DNA of 64,000 nt from Cloacibacillus sp. An23 (GTDB lineage: Bacteria; Synergistota; Synergistia; Synergistales; Synergistaceae): positions 62,001 to 126,000 of the forward strand of contig NZ_NFJQ01000012.1 of NCBI RefSeq assembly GCF_002159945.1. Direction: 5' to 3'. Both the position numbers and the translations under genes were made by a program. Under the pieces are notes generated by a model. The model was not told the DNA's origin. It searched no databases and saw only the letters and a program-made list of their open reading frames with translations. The stretch's first letter is position 1. Each line of letters opens with the position of its first letter. This document shows positions 35,186-43,733 of the stretch, piece after piece.

Positions 35186-36172
35186 TTAATCAAGCTCCCA
35201 ACCGAAATATTTCGGCCCGATTTCTTTGAGCTCCTGCTCGGTTCTGTCGAGGTATTCCGTGTAGGCTTTGGCATCCATTATTTCGACGGCGATGCCCTGT
35301 CCGGCGAGCGCCTTCTGGAGCTCGGGGTTCTGGAATGCCTTCGTCAGCGCGTCTATTAGTACGGCCTGCTTTTCAGCGGGGACTTTGACGCTCGTCGCGA
35401 TGCCGCGTCCGCTGAAGTTGACTATCTCGACTCCGCACTCTTCTTTTATCGTCGGAATGTCGGGGTTCTGCGGGACGCGTTTCGACGCAGCCACGGCGAG
35501 GACTTTGACCTGTCCGGCCTTAAGAGGCGCGGTCGTTTCGCTGATGTCTATGCTGCAGATGTCGCTGTGTTTGCCGTAGAGGTTCGTCAGCGACTCGGAA
35601 GCGCCGTTGGTCGCGAGGTGTACGAACTGCGCGCCTTCGATGGAGTTCAGCTTCGCGATGAGCATACCGTCAGAGCCCGCTCCAGCCGTACCGGAGATGA
35701 GGATTTCGTTGTTCTTGCTGTACTCGACGAGCTCCTTAAATGTCTTGAAGCGGGTCTCGTCGGGGCGGCAGCAGATGACTTGGTAGTCGTTGGCGAAGTT
35801 GATGAGCGGCGCAAAGTCACGGTAGGTGTTGGTGCGTCCGGTCTCAGGGTTGACATATCCAGAGATGACCGCGGGGCACGAGAGCATTCCTATCGTCTGT
35901 CCGTCCGGGGCCGCGTTGAGGATGGCGTCGTATCCGATCCAGCCGCCGCCGCCAGGGATGTTAGTTACCGTCACAGGTACGCCGAGAATCTTCTCAAGTT
36001 CGGGCGCGAGCATACGGGCGCAGATGTCGTTGGCTCCGCCGGGTCCGTAGGCTACGATGAAGTTGATAGGACCGTCGGGGAATTTCGCGTCGGCCGCCAT
36101 AGCCTGTCCGCCCGCCAGGAAGAGCGCCGCTACGAGCGCGAGCGCAAACGCTTTGAAACCGCAATTTCTCAT
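35186..36172 (-). CDS. tctC: Tripartite tricarboxylate transporter, periplasmic substrate-binding protein (TctC family)
   Basis: Extracytoplasmic solute receptor, 328 residues. Signal peptide 1-26 (cleavage after AMA), then the Bug-family pattern FIVAYGPGGANDICARML and TVTNIPGGGGWIGYDAI that binds a carboxylate. It delivers a carboxylic acid to the TctA-TctB permease encoded just upstream (65-base gap). ATG at 36172 follows AGGAGG. The ligand cannot be read from sequence. Being last in the operon with its own spacing allows extra translation, as receptors are usually made in excess. Confidence 0.93.
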   Translation of the reverse strand: MRNCGFKAFALALVAALFLAGGQAMAADAKFPDGPINFIVAYGPGGANDICARMLAPELEKILGVPVTVTNIPGGGGWIGYDAILNAAPDGQTIGMLSCPAVISGYVNPETGRTNTYRDFAPLINFANDYQVICCRPDETRFKTFKELVEYSKNNEILISGTAGAGSDGMLIAKLNSIEGAQFVHLATNGASESLTNLYGKHSDICSIDISETTAPLKAGQVKVLAVAASKRVPQNPDIPTIKEECGVEIVNFSGRGIATSVKVPAEKQAVLIDALTKAFQNPELQKALAGQGIAVEIMDAKAYTEYLDRTEQELKEIGPKYFGWELD

Positions 36173-36237
36173 TACTCTCTACCTCCTGTATTTTTACCGC
36201 GCGGGGAATCCGCGCGGCGGCTTACAACAAAAGTTTT

Positions 36238-37746
36238 CTATATCTCGGACTCTTCGTCGCCGAGCTTTTCCTTTACCTTGGCCTGCGCGACGACGCCGGT
36301 GATCAGCGAGAGGGCGACGACAGCAAGAAGAACGACGCATATCGGGCGCGTGAATATCCTCAGCATATCGCCGCGGAACATCGTCATAGACTGGTCGATC
36401 GCGAGCTCGAGGTTGTCGCCGAGTATGAAGGTCAGAATCAGCGGAACCATCGGGAATCCCGCCATCTTCATGAAGTATCCGACGAAGCCGGCGACGATGA
36501 GCACGCCGATGTCGAATATGCTGTAGTTGACGCTGTAGACGCCGAGCAGGCAGACGATGACTATTATCGGGAAGAGAAGCCCGCCTGGGACTTTAGATAT
36601 CTGCGCCCATACGTTGGCGAGCGGCAAGTTCATAATGACGAGCAGAAGGTTGCCTAAGAACATGCTCGCGATGACGGGCCAGACTATCTCGGGATGCTCT
36701 GAGAAGAGCGTCGGCCCAGGCGCTACGCCGTGCATGATGAAGGCTCCCATGAGCATCGCCATAGCGGGAGAGGTCGGGATGCCGAGCGTGAACATCGGTA
36801 TCAGCGAGCCGCCGCAGAAGGCGTTGTTCGCCGTCTCCGGCCCCGCGACGCCCTCGATGACGCCCGTGCCGAACTTCTCGGGGTGCTTCGAAATCTTCTT
36901 TTCAAGCGAGTAGCTCATTACGGTAGGAATCGAAGAACCGCAGCCCGGTATCAGCCCCATGAAGAAGCCGAGGAAGCTTCCGCGCAGTATGGACTTGATG
37001 ACTATCGGCCACTCGTCGCGGTGCGGCAGCATGCTGTCGATCTTCGCGACGCTGTGCTTCACCGTCATATCCTGCGCGAAGTTCGAGAATATTTCGGTAA
37101 GCGCGTATGCTCCCATCGTAACTGCGATAAATTCGATGCCGCTGATGAGGTTCGTATTGCCGAAGGCGTAGCGTATAGTGCCGTTGAACGGGTCTACGCC
37201 AATCGTCGATATGACTAGGCCGAATACGGCGGACATAAGCCCCATGACGACCGAACGCCCGAGAAGGCATATAACGAGCGAGAGGCCCATCAGTATCAGG
37301 CAGAGGAACTCAGGCGGGCCGAACTTCAGCGCCTGGCTAGCGATGAGCGGGCCGAATAAAATGAGGCCGAAGAGCGCGATGAGGCCGCCGATGAAGGAAC
37401 CTATCGCCGCGACGCCGAGCGCCGCTCCCGCGCGCCCCTTCTGGCTCAGCGGGTATCCGTCAAGGCACGTTATGACGGAGGCCGTCTCGCCGGGCGTATT
37501 GATAAGCACGGAGGTTATCGTTCCGCCGTACATGGCTCCGTAGTATATACCGGCGAGCATGATTATCGACTCCGTCGGCGTCATCGCGAACGTCAGCGGC
37601 AGAAGTATCGCAGTACCGGCGGTTGGCCCGAGGCCCGGAAGCACTCCGACGAGCATTCCGAAGACGACGCCTATCGTGCAGTACAGAATGTTGAATCCGC
37701 TTCCTACGCTGATAAATCCGTCAATAAGATATGATAGATTTTCCAT
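36238..37746 (-). CDS. tctA: Tripartite tricarboxylate transporter, large permease subunit (TctA family)
   Basis: Membrane permease of 502 residues with about 11-12 helices. The family signature GVLPGLGPTAGTAILLPLTF (near 34-53) and the repeated half FMGLIPGCGSSIPTVMSY (near 265) form the inverted-repeat substrate site; YGGTITSVLINTPGE is also typical. Works with TctB and TctC. ATG at 37746; 44 bases separate it from tctB. Confidence 0.95.
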   Translation of the reverse strand: MENLSYLIDGFISVGSGFNILYCTIGVVFGMLVGVLPGLGPTAGTAILLPLTFAMTPTESIIMLAGIYYGAMYGGTITSVLINTPGETASVITCLDGYPLSQKGRAGAALGVAAIGSFIGGLIALFGLILFGPLIASQALKFGPPEFLCLILMGLSLVICLLGRSVVMGLMSAVFGLVISTIGVDPFNGTIRYAFGNTNLISGIEFIAVTMGAYALTEIFSNFAQDMTVKHSVAKIDSMLPHRDEWPIVIKSILRGSFLGFFMGLIPGCGSSIPTVMSYSLEKKISKHPEKFGTGVIEGVAGPETANNAFCGGSLIPMFTLGIPTSPAMAMLMGAFIMHGVAPGPTLFSEHPEIVWPVIASMFLGNLLLVIMNLPLANVWAQISKVPGGLLFPIIVIVCLLGVYSVNYSIFDIGVLIVAGFVGYFMKMAGFPMVPLILTFILGDNLELAIDQSMTMFRGDMLRIFTRPICVVLLAVVALSLITGVVAQAKVKEKLGDEESEI

Positions 37747-37790
37747 GTGTCGTATCCTATCCTTTCAATAACGTAATTCCAAGCGGCGTA

Positions 37791-38258
37791 TTACCAGCCG
37801 AATTTGTTCAGCGGCACTTGGACCTGCAGAAGCACCTTGAATACGAAGAAACACACCAGAGCCGTGATTATGCCGAACGGGACGGCGTATTTCCATTTTC
37901 CGGTGCCGCGCTGGAAGAGCGCTATCATGAGCAGAGATCCGGCTGTAAGGAATCCGAGAAATTTGACGAAAACCAAAAAGAAAACCAAACCGCCCCAGCA
38001 TACGAAGAGGTTCGTCCTCGCCGTCTTGTCTTTCGGAAGCACCTTGTCCATCGTGATGCCGTCGCGCTTCAAAGACTGGACGAAGGCGATTATCGACAAG
38101 ACGAGCAGTATGCCGCCGATCCAGCGGGGAATGAATCCAGGGCCGGGCGCGTACTTGCCGCTCCAGTAGCGCAGCCCCATCGCTATATACAGATACCATG
38201 CGGAGAATAAGACGAAACAGCCGTTGACGACCGTCGCCAGCTTAATCTTCTTCATCAT
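37791..38258 (-). CDS. tctB: Tripartite tricarboxylate transporter, small permease subunit (TctB family)
   Basis: Four-helix membrane protein of 155 residues, the usual TctB size, with SGKYAPGPGFIPRWIGGILL, the family's most conserved loop. ATG at 38258 overlaps the upstream dehydrogenase stop by four bases and lies nine bases after GAAGGTGG; ATG at 38267 is too close to that site. Sequence is variable in this family, so the call leans on helices plus context. Confidence 0.9.
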   Translation of the reverse strand: MMKKIKLATVVNGCFVLFSAWYLYIAMGLRYWSGKYAPGPGFIPRWIGGILLVLSIIAFVQSLKRDGITMDKVLPKDKTARTNLFVCWGGLVFFLVFVKFLGFLTAGSLLMIALFQRGTGKWKYAVPFGIITALVCFFVFKVLLQVQVPLNKFGW

Positions 38259-39289
38259 ATAGAGCATCCACCTTCACACATTGCATTTTTGATATCACAG
38301 ACGACGGACTCGGGTATCTCGATCGTCTCTTCTGATTTTGCAAACAGACGGTTTTCTATCTCCCCGGGGATCAGAATTTCATCAACGCCAGGGCGTCTGC
38401 GCGAAGCCTTGAGCTCGTCGAACCACGCCTCGGCGCGCGCCTCAAAGAGCTTGACGTCCGTCAGCTTGTCTATGCGCACGAGCCAGAAGAAGTGCCCGGT
38501 GCCGGCGGCCGCGGAGCATCCGTACATGGACTCGGACTCGTGGCTGAGCTTGCCGCCGGAGAGCAGGCCGCACAGAACGTCCGTAGCCATCGCGAGGCCG
38601 TAGCCCTTGTGCCATCCCATCGGGAGCAGGCCGCCGAGCACTGCCTTCGCCGCGTCGGTCGTATCGTTTCCGTCGGCGTCCATCGCCCAGCCAAGCGGTA
38701 TCTCTTTGCCCTCCCTGGCGTAAAGCCGTATCTTTCCCTTCGCTGCGGCGCTCGTCGCGCAGTCTATCGTGAAGTCGCCGTACTTTCCGGCGGGGAAAGA
38801 GAAGGAGAAAGGGTTCGTGCCGAGCATCGGCTCAATCCCGCCGTAGGGCGGCACGCTCGGGCCGGCGTTCGACGTCGCGAAGGCCGCGTAGCCGCGTTCC
38901 GCCGCCATCCTCGTATAATAACCGGCAGCGCCGAAATGGTTGCTCGCGCGGATGAACGCGAAGACGCCTCCGATCTCGAGCGCCAGCTCCATGCACTTTT
39001 CCAGCGTGCGCATCGCGACTATCTGCCCGAGGCCGTTGTCCCCGTCTACGCTGAGAAGACAGCCGAAACGCTCAGTCCTTATCTCGGGCTTCGGATTAAC
39101 GAGTCCCTTTTTCAGCCTTTCGGCGTACTGGACGAGGCGCACGACGCCGTGCGACGATATGCCGCGGGCGTCGGCGTCTATAAGCGAAGCCGCCACGGTA
39201 CGGGCGTCCTCTTCGGGCACGCCGTACATAGCGAGCAGCTTGGACGATAATTCAAAGAGCTCTTTTTTATTTACTTTGACTTTCGCCAT
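38255..39289 (-). CDS. Malate/L-lactate (Ldh2/ComC-type) NAD(P)-dependent 2-hydroxyacid dehydrogenase
   Basis: Oxidises or reduces a 2-hydroxy acid; relatives act on malate, ureidoglycolate, 2,3-diketogulonate and (R)-3-sulfolactate. The 344 residues have the family pattern DARGISSHGVVRLVQY (with the catalytic His near 48), VRASNHFGAAGYY-like FIRASNHFGAAGYYTRMA, PPYGGIEPMLGTNPFSFSFP and GWHKGYGLAMATDVLCGLLSG. This fold is unrelated to the Rossmann dehydrogenase encoded 24 bases upstream, so the operon has two dehydrogenases likely of opposite stereochemistry. Substrate unknown. Confidence 0.88.
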   Translation of the reverse strand: MAKVKVNKKELFELSSKLLAMYGVPEEDARTVAASLIDADARGISSHGVVRLVQYAERLKKGLVNPKPEIRTERFGCLLSVDGDNGLGQIVAMRTLEKCMELALEIGGVFAFIRASNHFGAAGYYTRMAAERGYAAFATSNAGPSVPPYGGIEPMLGTNPFSFSFPAGKYGDFTIDCATSAAAKGKIRLYAREGKEIPLGWAMDADGNDTTDAAKAVLGGLLPMGWHKGYGLAMATDVLCGLLSGGKLSHESESMYGCSAAAGTGHFFWLVRIDKLTDVKLFEARAEAWFDELKASRRRPGVDEILIPGEIENRLFAKSEETIEIPESVVCDIKNAMCEGGCSI

Positions 39290-39313
39290 GAACGACCGTC
39301 TCCGTAATCCCGT

Positions 39314-40267
39314 CTACGCCAGAAACTCTTTGTTGACCGTATGATCCAGCTCTCCGGTCTCGCAGAATTTCTTTATCGCTTCGGATATCGCCGGAACCAT
39401 CTCTTCGGCGAGGTCGTTCGACGTGCCGCCGACGTGAGGCGTTATGACGACGTTGTCGAAGTCCTTCAGCGGGTTCGACGCCAAATCTTCGTTTTCCACG
39501 CAGTCGAGCCCGGCGCCTCCGAGCTTTCCGGCGGATACGGCCTCCGCAAGCGCTTCGTCGTCTATCAGCCCGCCTCTCGCCGTATTGACTATTACCGCGT
39601 TCGGCTTCATGCGTGCGAGCTCGCCTCTGCCTATCATGTGGCGAGTGCCGTCGAGAAGCGGAACATGGATCGAAACGACGTCCGCGCTCTCAAGCAGCTC
39701 CTCGAGCGTCACGAATCTCATGCCGTAGGCCTTCTCCGTATCCTCCGGCAGGCGGAATACGTCGTAGTAGACGACTTCGGCGCCGAGGGCCTGGACTATT
39801 TTAGCGACGCGCCGGCCGATGTTGCCTCCGCCGATTATGCCGACTTTTTTGTGGTTCAGCGTCGCGGAACGCTTTGCGTAGGTGTTTCTGTCCCAGACGC
39901 CCGCGCGGCACTGCCTTGCGTTGGCGTCGATGCGGCGGTTGACTGAGAGCATCAGGCCGACGGCGAGCTCAGCGACGGCGTAGGAGTTTACGCCCGGCGT
40001 GTTTGCTACCTTCACGCCGCGCTTTCCGGCGGCTTCGATGTCTACTGAATCATACCCCGCGCCCCAGCGTATGACGGCTTTCAGCGCGCTTTTGTCCGCG
40101 AGCGTCTTTTCAGGAGTCTTGAGCACGCGGACCACGACGATCTCGCAGTCCGTGACCGCATCGTACTGCTCCTGCGTCTCGGCGGTGTATATATCGTGTC
40201 CCGGAAGCATGGCGCGGAACTTGTCCGCCGTACCTTCGGGATACGTGCCCGCCAGCAGAATCTTCAT
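39314..40267 (-). CDS. D-isomer-specific 2-hydroxyacid dehydrogenase (SerA-like)
   Basis: NAD-dependent 2-hydroxyacid dehydrogenase, 317 residues, formate/glycerate dehydrogenase fold. Nucleotide motif VGIIGGGNIGRRVAKIV (about 142-158), the catalytic trio Arg in NTARGGLIDD, Glu in DCVENEDL and His in ITPHVGGTS. It lacks the C-terminal ACT domain of long SerA, so a catabolic or serine-unrelated role is likely. It starts two bases after the aldolase stop and shares its operon. Confidence 0.9.
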   Translation of the reverse strand: MKILLAGTYPEGTADKFRAMLPGHDIYTAETQEQYDAVTDCEIVVVRVLKTPEKTLADKSALKAVIRWGAGYDSVDIEAAGKRGVKVANTPGVNSYAVAELAVGLMLSVNRRIDANARQCRAGVWDRNTYAKRSATLNHKKVGIIGGGNIGRRVAKIVQALGAEVVYYDVFRLPEDTEKAYGMRFVTLEELLESADVVSIHVPLLDGTRHMIGRGELARMKPNAVIVNTARGGLIDDEALAEAVSAGKLGGAGLDCVENEDLASNPLKDFDNVVITPHVGGTSNDLAEEMVPAISEAIKKFCETGELDHTVNKEFLA

Positions 40268-40269
40268 GG

Positions 40270-41268
40270 CTACCTGTTCTCCTTGAGCTTCTCGGCCGTC
40301 TCGCGCATGAGCGCCTCCGACGGTGACTTTCTGTCTACCGCGGATACGGCTACTATAAGGCGCTTAACGTCCACGCCGTACTCTGCGGCGACCGCCTTGA
40401 AAGTCTTGACGAACGATGAATGGCATCCGCTGAATCCGAGGATGAGGTCGAGCGGTTTTATCGGCGTATGGTAGCCGTGCTTCTCCATCGCGGGGACGAG
40501 CTCGCTCTCGAGGAAGTTCAGCAGCCCGTAGAAATCGACGTGGTCGTTCTTCCCAGCCTTCTCGGCGAGCGCAACGGCTATCTCGGTCGCGAGGTTGCCG
40601 GCGCTGCGCGCCATGCCGAGCAGGCCGCAGTCGAGCACGTCTACGTCGTTGTGCATCGCTGCGACGGCGTTGGCCGCGGCCATGCCGAGGTTGTTGTGGC
40701 AGTGGAAGCCGACCGGGATCGAAATATTATCCTTCAGCGCGCGCACATACTCTCCGGCCTCGTCGGGAAGCATGCAGCCCGCCGAGTCCATTATCGTGAC
40801 TTCATCGACGCCGTGCGCCTGAAGATCGGCGCATTCCTTCGCAAGGCAGGAAGGGCTGAGGAGGTAGGCCTTCATCAGAGAGTAGCGGCACTTGAGGTTC
40901 TCGGACTTTACGGCGCCGATGACCTCGTAATACTTCGAGCCGTCGCCAGCGTCCGCCCCGACGCGGAGGAAGGTCAGCCCCTGCGACGCGGCGTACTTGA
41001 CGTTTTCCCTCTTATAGCGCTTCGCGTTAAGGAACATCCCTATCTCGGCCCTCTTCATATAGGGCTGGGCCATTTCGAGATATTCCTTGTCGCTGACGGG
41101 CGACGGAAAGCCAAGCTCCTCCGCTCCGAGCCCCTTCGCGTTGCCGTACTCTATGATCGAGACTCCGTTCTCCACGAGCCCCTTCAGCATCATAGCTGTA
41201 AGGTCGGCCGGGAAGCCGTTGCCTACGACATTGGCTCCGTCCCGCAGCGTACAGTCCATAATTTTCAT
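40270..41268 (-). CDS. DRE-TIM metallolyase, 4-hydroxy-2-oxovalerate aldolase-like
   Basis: Predicted to cleave a 4-hydroxy-2-oxo acid into pyruvate and an aldehyde or oxo acid, or a related C-C bond. The 332 residues start with MKIMDCTLRDGANVVGNGF (Arg9, Asp10), the family metal motif, and have GFHCHNNLGMAAANAVAA with two metal-binding histidines and DCGLLGMARSAGNLATE. Close in size to MhpE/DmpG, but the acetaldehyde dehydrogenase partner is missing. Start ATG at 41268 after GAGGAG; a TTG eight codons upstream is unlikely. First gene of the operon. Confidence 0.82.
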   Translation of the reverse strand: MKIMDCTLRDGANVVGNGFPADLTAMMLKGLVENGVSIIEYGNAKGLGAEELGFPSPVSDKEYLEMAQPYMKRAEIGMFLNAKRYKRENVKYAASQGLTFLRVGADAGDGSKYYEVIGAVKSENLKCRYSLMKAYLLSPSCLAKECADLQAHGVDEVTIMDSAGCMLPDEAGEYVRALKDNISIPVGFHCHNNLGMAAANAVAAMHNDVDVLDCGLLGMARSAGNLATEIAVALAEKAGKNDHVDFYGLLNFLESELVPAMEKHGYHTPIKPLDLILGFSGCHSSFVKTFKAVAAEYGVDVKRLIVAVSAVDRKSPSEALMRETAEKLKENR

Positions 41269-41341
41269 GACTAAGAACTCCTCTCTATTCAACTTTCGTC
41301 ATTTGTTTCACACAGGTTCAGGGCTTCAACTCTCTTACTTT

Positions 41342-41370
41342 TTTATAAAATAATTGCAAAGAAAAGGCAA
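41342..41370 (-). promoter_or_regulatory. Promoter of the aldolase-dehydrogenase-tct operon
   Basis: Minus strand TTGCCT (41365-41370), 17-base spacer, TATAAA (41342-41347), about 75 bases before the aldolase start. Confidence 0.65.
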
Positions 41371-41380
41371 ACAACGACTT

Positions 41381-41397
41381 TTTGACGCCGCGTCAAA
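41381..41397. promoter_or_regulatory. Operator-like perfect palindrome upstream of the tct operon promoter
   Basis: TTTGACG-CCG-CGTCAAA, centred roughly 54 bases before the predicted transcription start, the usual place for a LysR recognition site. A near copy overlaps the promoter of the LysR gene at the other end of the operon. Confidence 0.65.
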
Positions 41398-41443
41398 TAA
41401 ACTTTGGATGATATGATATGTTTTCACGATACATCAAAGCTCA

Positions 41444-41478
41444 CGCGCCAGCGCGGCTTTTGCCGCGCTTCCGGCGCG
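41444..41478. repeat. Long GC-rich hairpin in the leader region of the 41638 gene
   Basis: CGCGCC and AGCGCGGC (41444-41457), TTTT loop, then GCCGCGCT and GGCGCG (to 41478) form 14 paired bases with one three-base bulge. No T-run follows, so it is not a simple terminator. The rest of the gap to 41638 holds no gene; a TATAAT at 41581-41586 could serve the plus-strand gene. Confidence 0.55.
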
Positions 41479-41637
41479 CGCAGCGGAAGCCGAAAACCGC
41501 CTCGGGCCGTCTTTTTTACGTGGTTCCGCCGATTTTTACCGGAACAGATTTACAAAAGGCGCGCCGGATTGAATTTGGCATATAATAAGCGGACGGGAAA
41601 AAGCCGCACGCTATGCGGCGCAAGGAGGGTATATAAA

Positions 41638-42420
41638 ATGGGACTCGATATTTACGCCGGGACGCTGACGCGATACTACTCGCACGATTGGAAGACCGCG
41701 GTGCAGCAGTGGGCCGAAAAGAACGGATTTAAATGCGAAATGGTGCGGCCGGGCGGCGGCGCAGAGGACGAAGAGGTTATGTCAAAAGACGAAATACGCG
41801 GCGCCGTCGAGGCGTGGCGCGACGGCCTGCTCGGCGCGCTTGAACGCGGCGGCGCACCGTGCGAGCCGTGGTCCGAGGACGACGAAAAACCATATTTCAC
41901 GGACAAGCCGGACTGGGACGCCTATAACGCGCTGATGCTCTTTGAAGCCTGCACCCTTCTTCACAGACCGCTTCCCGAGGCTTTTCCGCGCCGCGCGGCC
42001 TATCGGGACGTTATCGCGCTGAACGATGAAGAAGAGGAAAAGCTCCGCGGGCTAGAGATAGCGGGCGGCGTCGAGTGGTGGCTGCCTATCGAGGAACCTT
42101 TCAGCTTCACGGGCTGGCTTCCCACGGAAGACGAGAAAACAATCTCGACCGCAGGCGCGCTGCTCTCTGAACTTGAGCAGTTGAACGAAGCGACCTGGAA
42201 TGCGGACGAAGAGGAAATACTGCGCTGGAAGGACACGGAAGGCGCGCCCGCAGAGGTCGTGATATCCGACGACGGAAAGCTCGTCAGTACGGGCGAAGAA
42301 ATCCCCGACACTTATGACCCAGCAGCGGCGGAGTCGCTTGCGAAGTTCGCCTTCTCCATCTTCTACCAGGCGGCGAAATTTTCGCTGAAAAACCGCGTGC
42401 CGGTGCTGCTTGACTATTAA
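41638..42420 (+). CDS. Conserved hypothetical protein (MGLDIYAGTLTRYYS type)
   Basis: Function unknown. The 260 residues start with MGLDIYAGTLTRYYSHDWKT, a pattern I associate with a family of uncharacterised bacterial proteins. It is acidic (runs of Glu and Asp near 45, 80 and 125), with no signal peptide or membrane helix, so probably cytoplasmic. AAGGAGGG lies 8 bases before the ATG; the frame is open upstream to 41404 but without support. Single-gene unit between two divergent or convergent operons, ended by the terminator at 42654. Confidence 0.8.
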   Translation: MGLDIYAGTLTRYYSHDWKTAVQQWAEKNGFKCEMVRPGGGAEDEEVMSKDEIRGAVEAWRDGLLGALERGGAPCEPWSEDDEKPYFTDKPDWDAYNALMLFEACTLLHRPLPEAFPRRAAYRDVIALNDEEEEKLRGLEIAGGVEWWLPIEEPFSFTGWLPTEDEKTISTAGALLSELEQLNEATWNADEEEILRWKDTEGAPAEVVISDDGKLVSTGEEIPDTYDPAAAESLAKFAFSIFYQAAKFSLKNRVPVLLDY

Positions 42421-42653
42421 CATTAACGGGATTTTTTCATGAACGGCGCGGAGCTGAGCGAAATCGCCGCCGAGGCCGGCGGCTTCGCGTCACAAAAGAT
42501 GTTCATACTGATCCGGCGCGTGGGGAAGAGACGGCGGCGCTCTATACCTACGGGTGCTGCGCGGCGGCGCATTTCGTTTCTCCGGCGGAGTCGAATCGAG
42601 GCAGGAGTCCGCGCCGGGAGCGCAGCGCCTAAAGGTACGGACGAACGGAAAAT
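42421..42653. other. Gap without a convincing gene
   Basis: An ATG at 42439 opens a short plus-strand frame whose first 27 codons look protein-like, then turn Arg-rich and run into the terminator and the next gene. A shift of frame near 42497 gives another 45 sensible codons to a TAA, so this may be a decayed gene, but no family was recognised. Confidence 0.3.
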
Positions 42654-42690
42654 AAAAAATCCCAGCGTTTATCGGCGCGGGGATTTTTTT
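42654..42690. terminator. Bidirectional terminator
   Basis: AAAAAATCCC-A-GCG (42654-42667) pairs with CGC-G-GGGATTTTTTT (42676-42690). T-runs occur on both strands, so it can end the plus-strand 41638 gene and the long minus-strand envelope operon. Confidence 0.85.
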
Positions 42691-42725
42691 GCCTTTTTCG
42701 TAAATTTCGCGCAGCGCGCTTCGCG

Positions 42726-43715
42726 TTACTTTTTCTTCGGCACGCCGTCGTCAGTCAGAGCGAGCATCTCCGGGACTGTGACGAAGCGCAGCGGAAGCTC
42801 TTTATAGCGCGCGTTCAGTTCTTCGAGGAAGGCAACTGTCGAGGGGCGGAAATGGCAGATTATGAGCAGAGCGCCGCGTTTCTGCGCGTTGCGCGCTAGT
42901 TCGTCGAAGCGCTTCGCAATGACGGCTTTGTCCGAAGAGTTGTCGAGGAAGCCCCGGTTCTGCAGCGCGGGCACTCCCGCTTTCAGCGCCGTGTCGTATG
43001 CGGCGCTTTTGCCCGTCGTGCGGCTGTCCACGAATACGAGCCCGCGGCTTTTCAGCACTTCCATGAGCGGGCGCATGAGCTCGGCGCTCTCTGTCGCGCG
43101 CGAGCCGCGGTGGTTGTTGAGCCCAACGGCCCCGGGCAGGGAGTCGAGCGCTTTCTCGGTCTTGGCGCGTACGTCTGCGGCGGACATTCCGCGCCCGATT
43201 ATGAATTTTCCCGTTTCCGAATCTTTGTCCGCCTGAGCCTGCATAGGCATATGTACGATGTAAGGCACCGACTTTGAGGCCGCCAATTCGGCCGTCTCCT
43301 TAGAGTAGGGGCGGTATGGGATTATCGCCCACGTCGTCGGAATGTCGAGAGCCGCGACTCTTTTCGTTAAGTTCATCTGGCTGCCGCCGTCGTCTATGAC
43401 GATGGCGAGAAGCGCCTTGCCGTCGTCGGGGCCGCCGCCGGAGGCAGGCATGGCGTCATTCGCGGGCTGCGGCTGTTCCGCGGGGAGGCCGTCGTCGGCC
43501 GAGACTACTATGACCTCGCGCGACGGCGGCTCAGGCTCGGGGGCCGGAAGCTGCGCGACCTCGGCCGGCGCGGCTTCGCGCTCCGCGACCTTGGAGTAGC
43601 GTCCCTGGTTGTTGAGCGCGACGGCGTAGACAGCCGCCGCTACCGCGAGAAGCAGCAGCGCCAGCGCTACGCGCAGCCTGCGTTTACCCTTCGTTCTTTT
43701 GTAATGCTTAGCCAA
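42726..43715 (-). CDS. Divergent polysaccharide deacetylase family protein
   Basis: Membrane-anchored, periplasmic NodB-fold protein of 329 residues: basic N-terminus, one transmembrane helix (about 14-34), a Pro/Glu-rich linker to about 95, and a domain with LLAIVIDDGGSQMNLTKRV, TWAIIPYRPYS, VHMPMQAQ, GLNNHRGSRATES and LVFVDSRTTGKS, typical of the divergent deacetylase group (YibQ-like). Substrate unknown, possibly peptidoglycan or another envelope glycan. The start is TTG at 43715 with GGGAGAT before it. Last gene of the 12-gene envelope operon, 18 bases after ctpA. Confidence 0.87.
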   Translation of the reverse strand: MAKHYKRTKGKRRLRVALALLLLAVAAAVYAVALNNQGRYSKVAEREAAPAEVAQLPAPEPEPPSREVIVVSADDGLPAEQPQPANDAMPASGGGPDDGKALLAIVIDDGGSQMNLTKRVAALDIPTTWAIIPYRPYSKETAELAASKSVPYIVHMPMQAQADKDSETGKFIIGRGMSAADVRAKTEKALDSLPGAVGLNNHRGSRATESAELMRPLMEVLKSRGLVFVDSRTTGKSAAYDTALKAGVPALQNRGFLDNSSDKAVIAKRFDELARNAQKRGALLIICHFRPSTVAFLEELNARYKELPLRFVTVPEMLALTDDGVPKKK

Positions 43716-43733
43716 CTGAGGCCATCTCCCGTT

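Noticed and set aside
42439-42807. Short plus-strand frame starting MNGAELSEIAAEAGG
   Set aside because: It becomes Arg-rich, crosses a terminator and enters the deacetylase gene antisense. Possibly a decayed gene, but not supported as functional.
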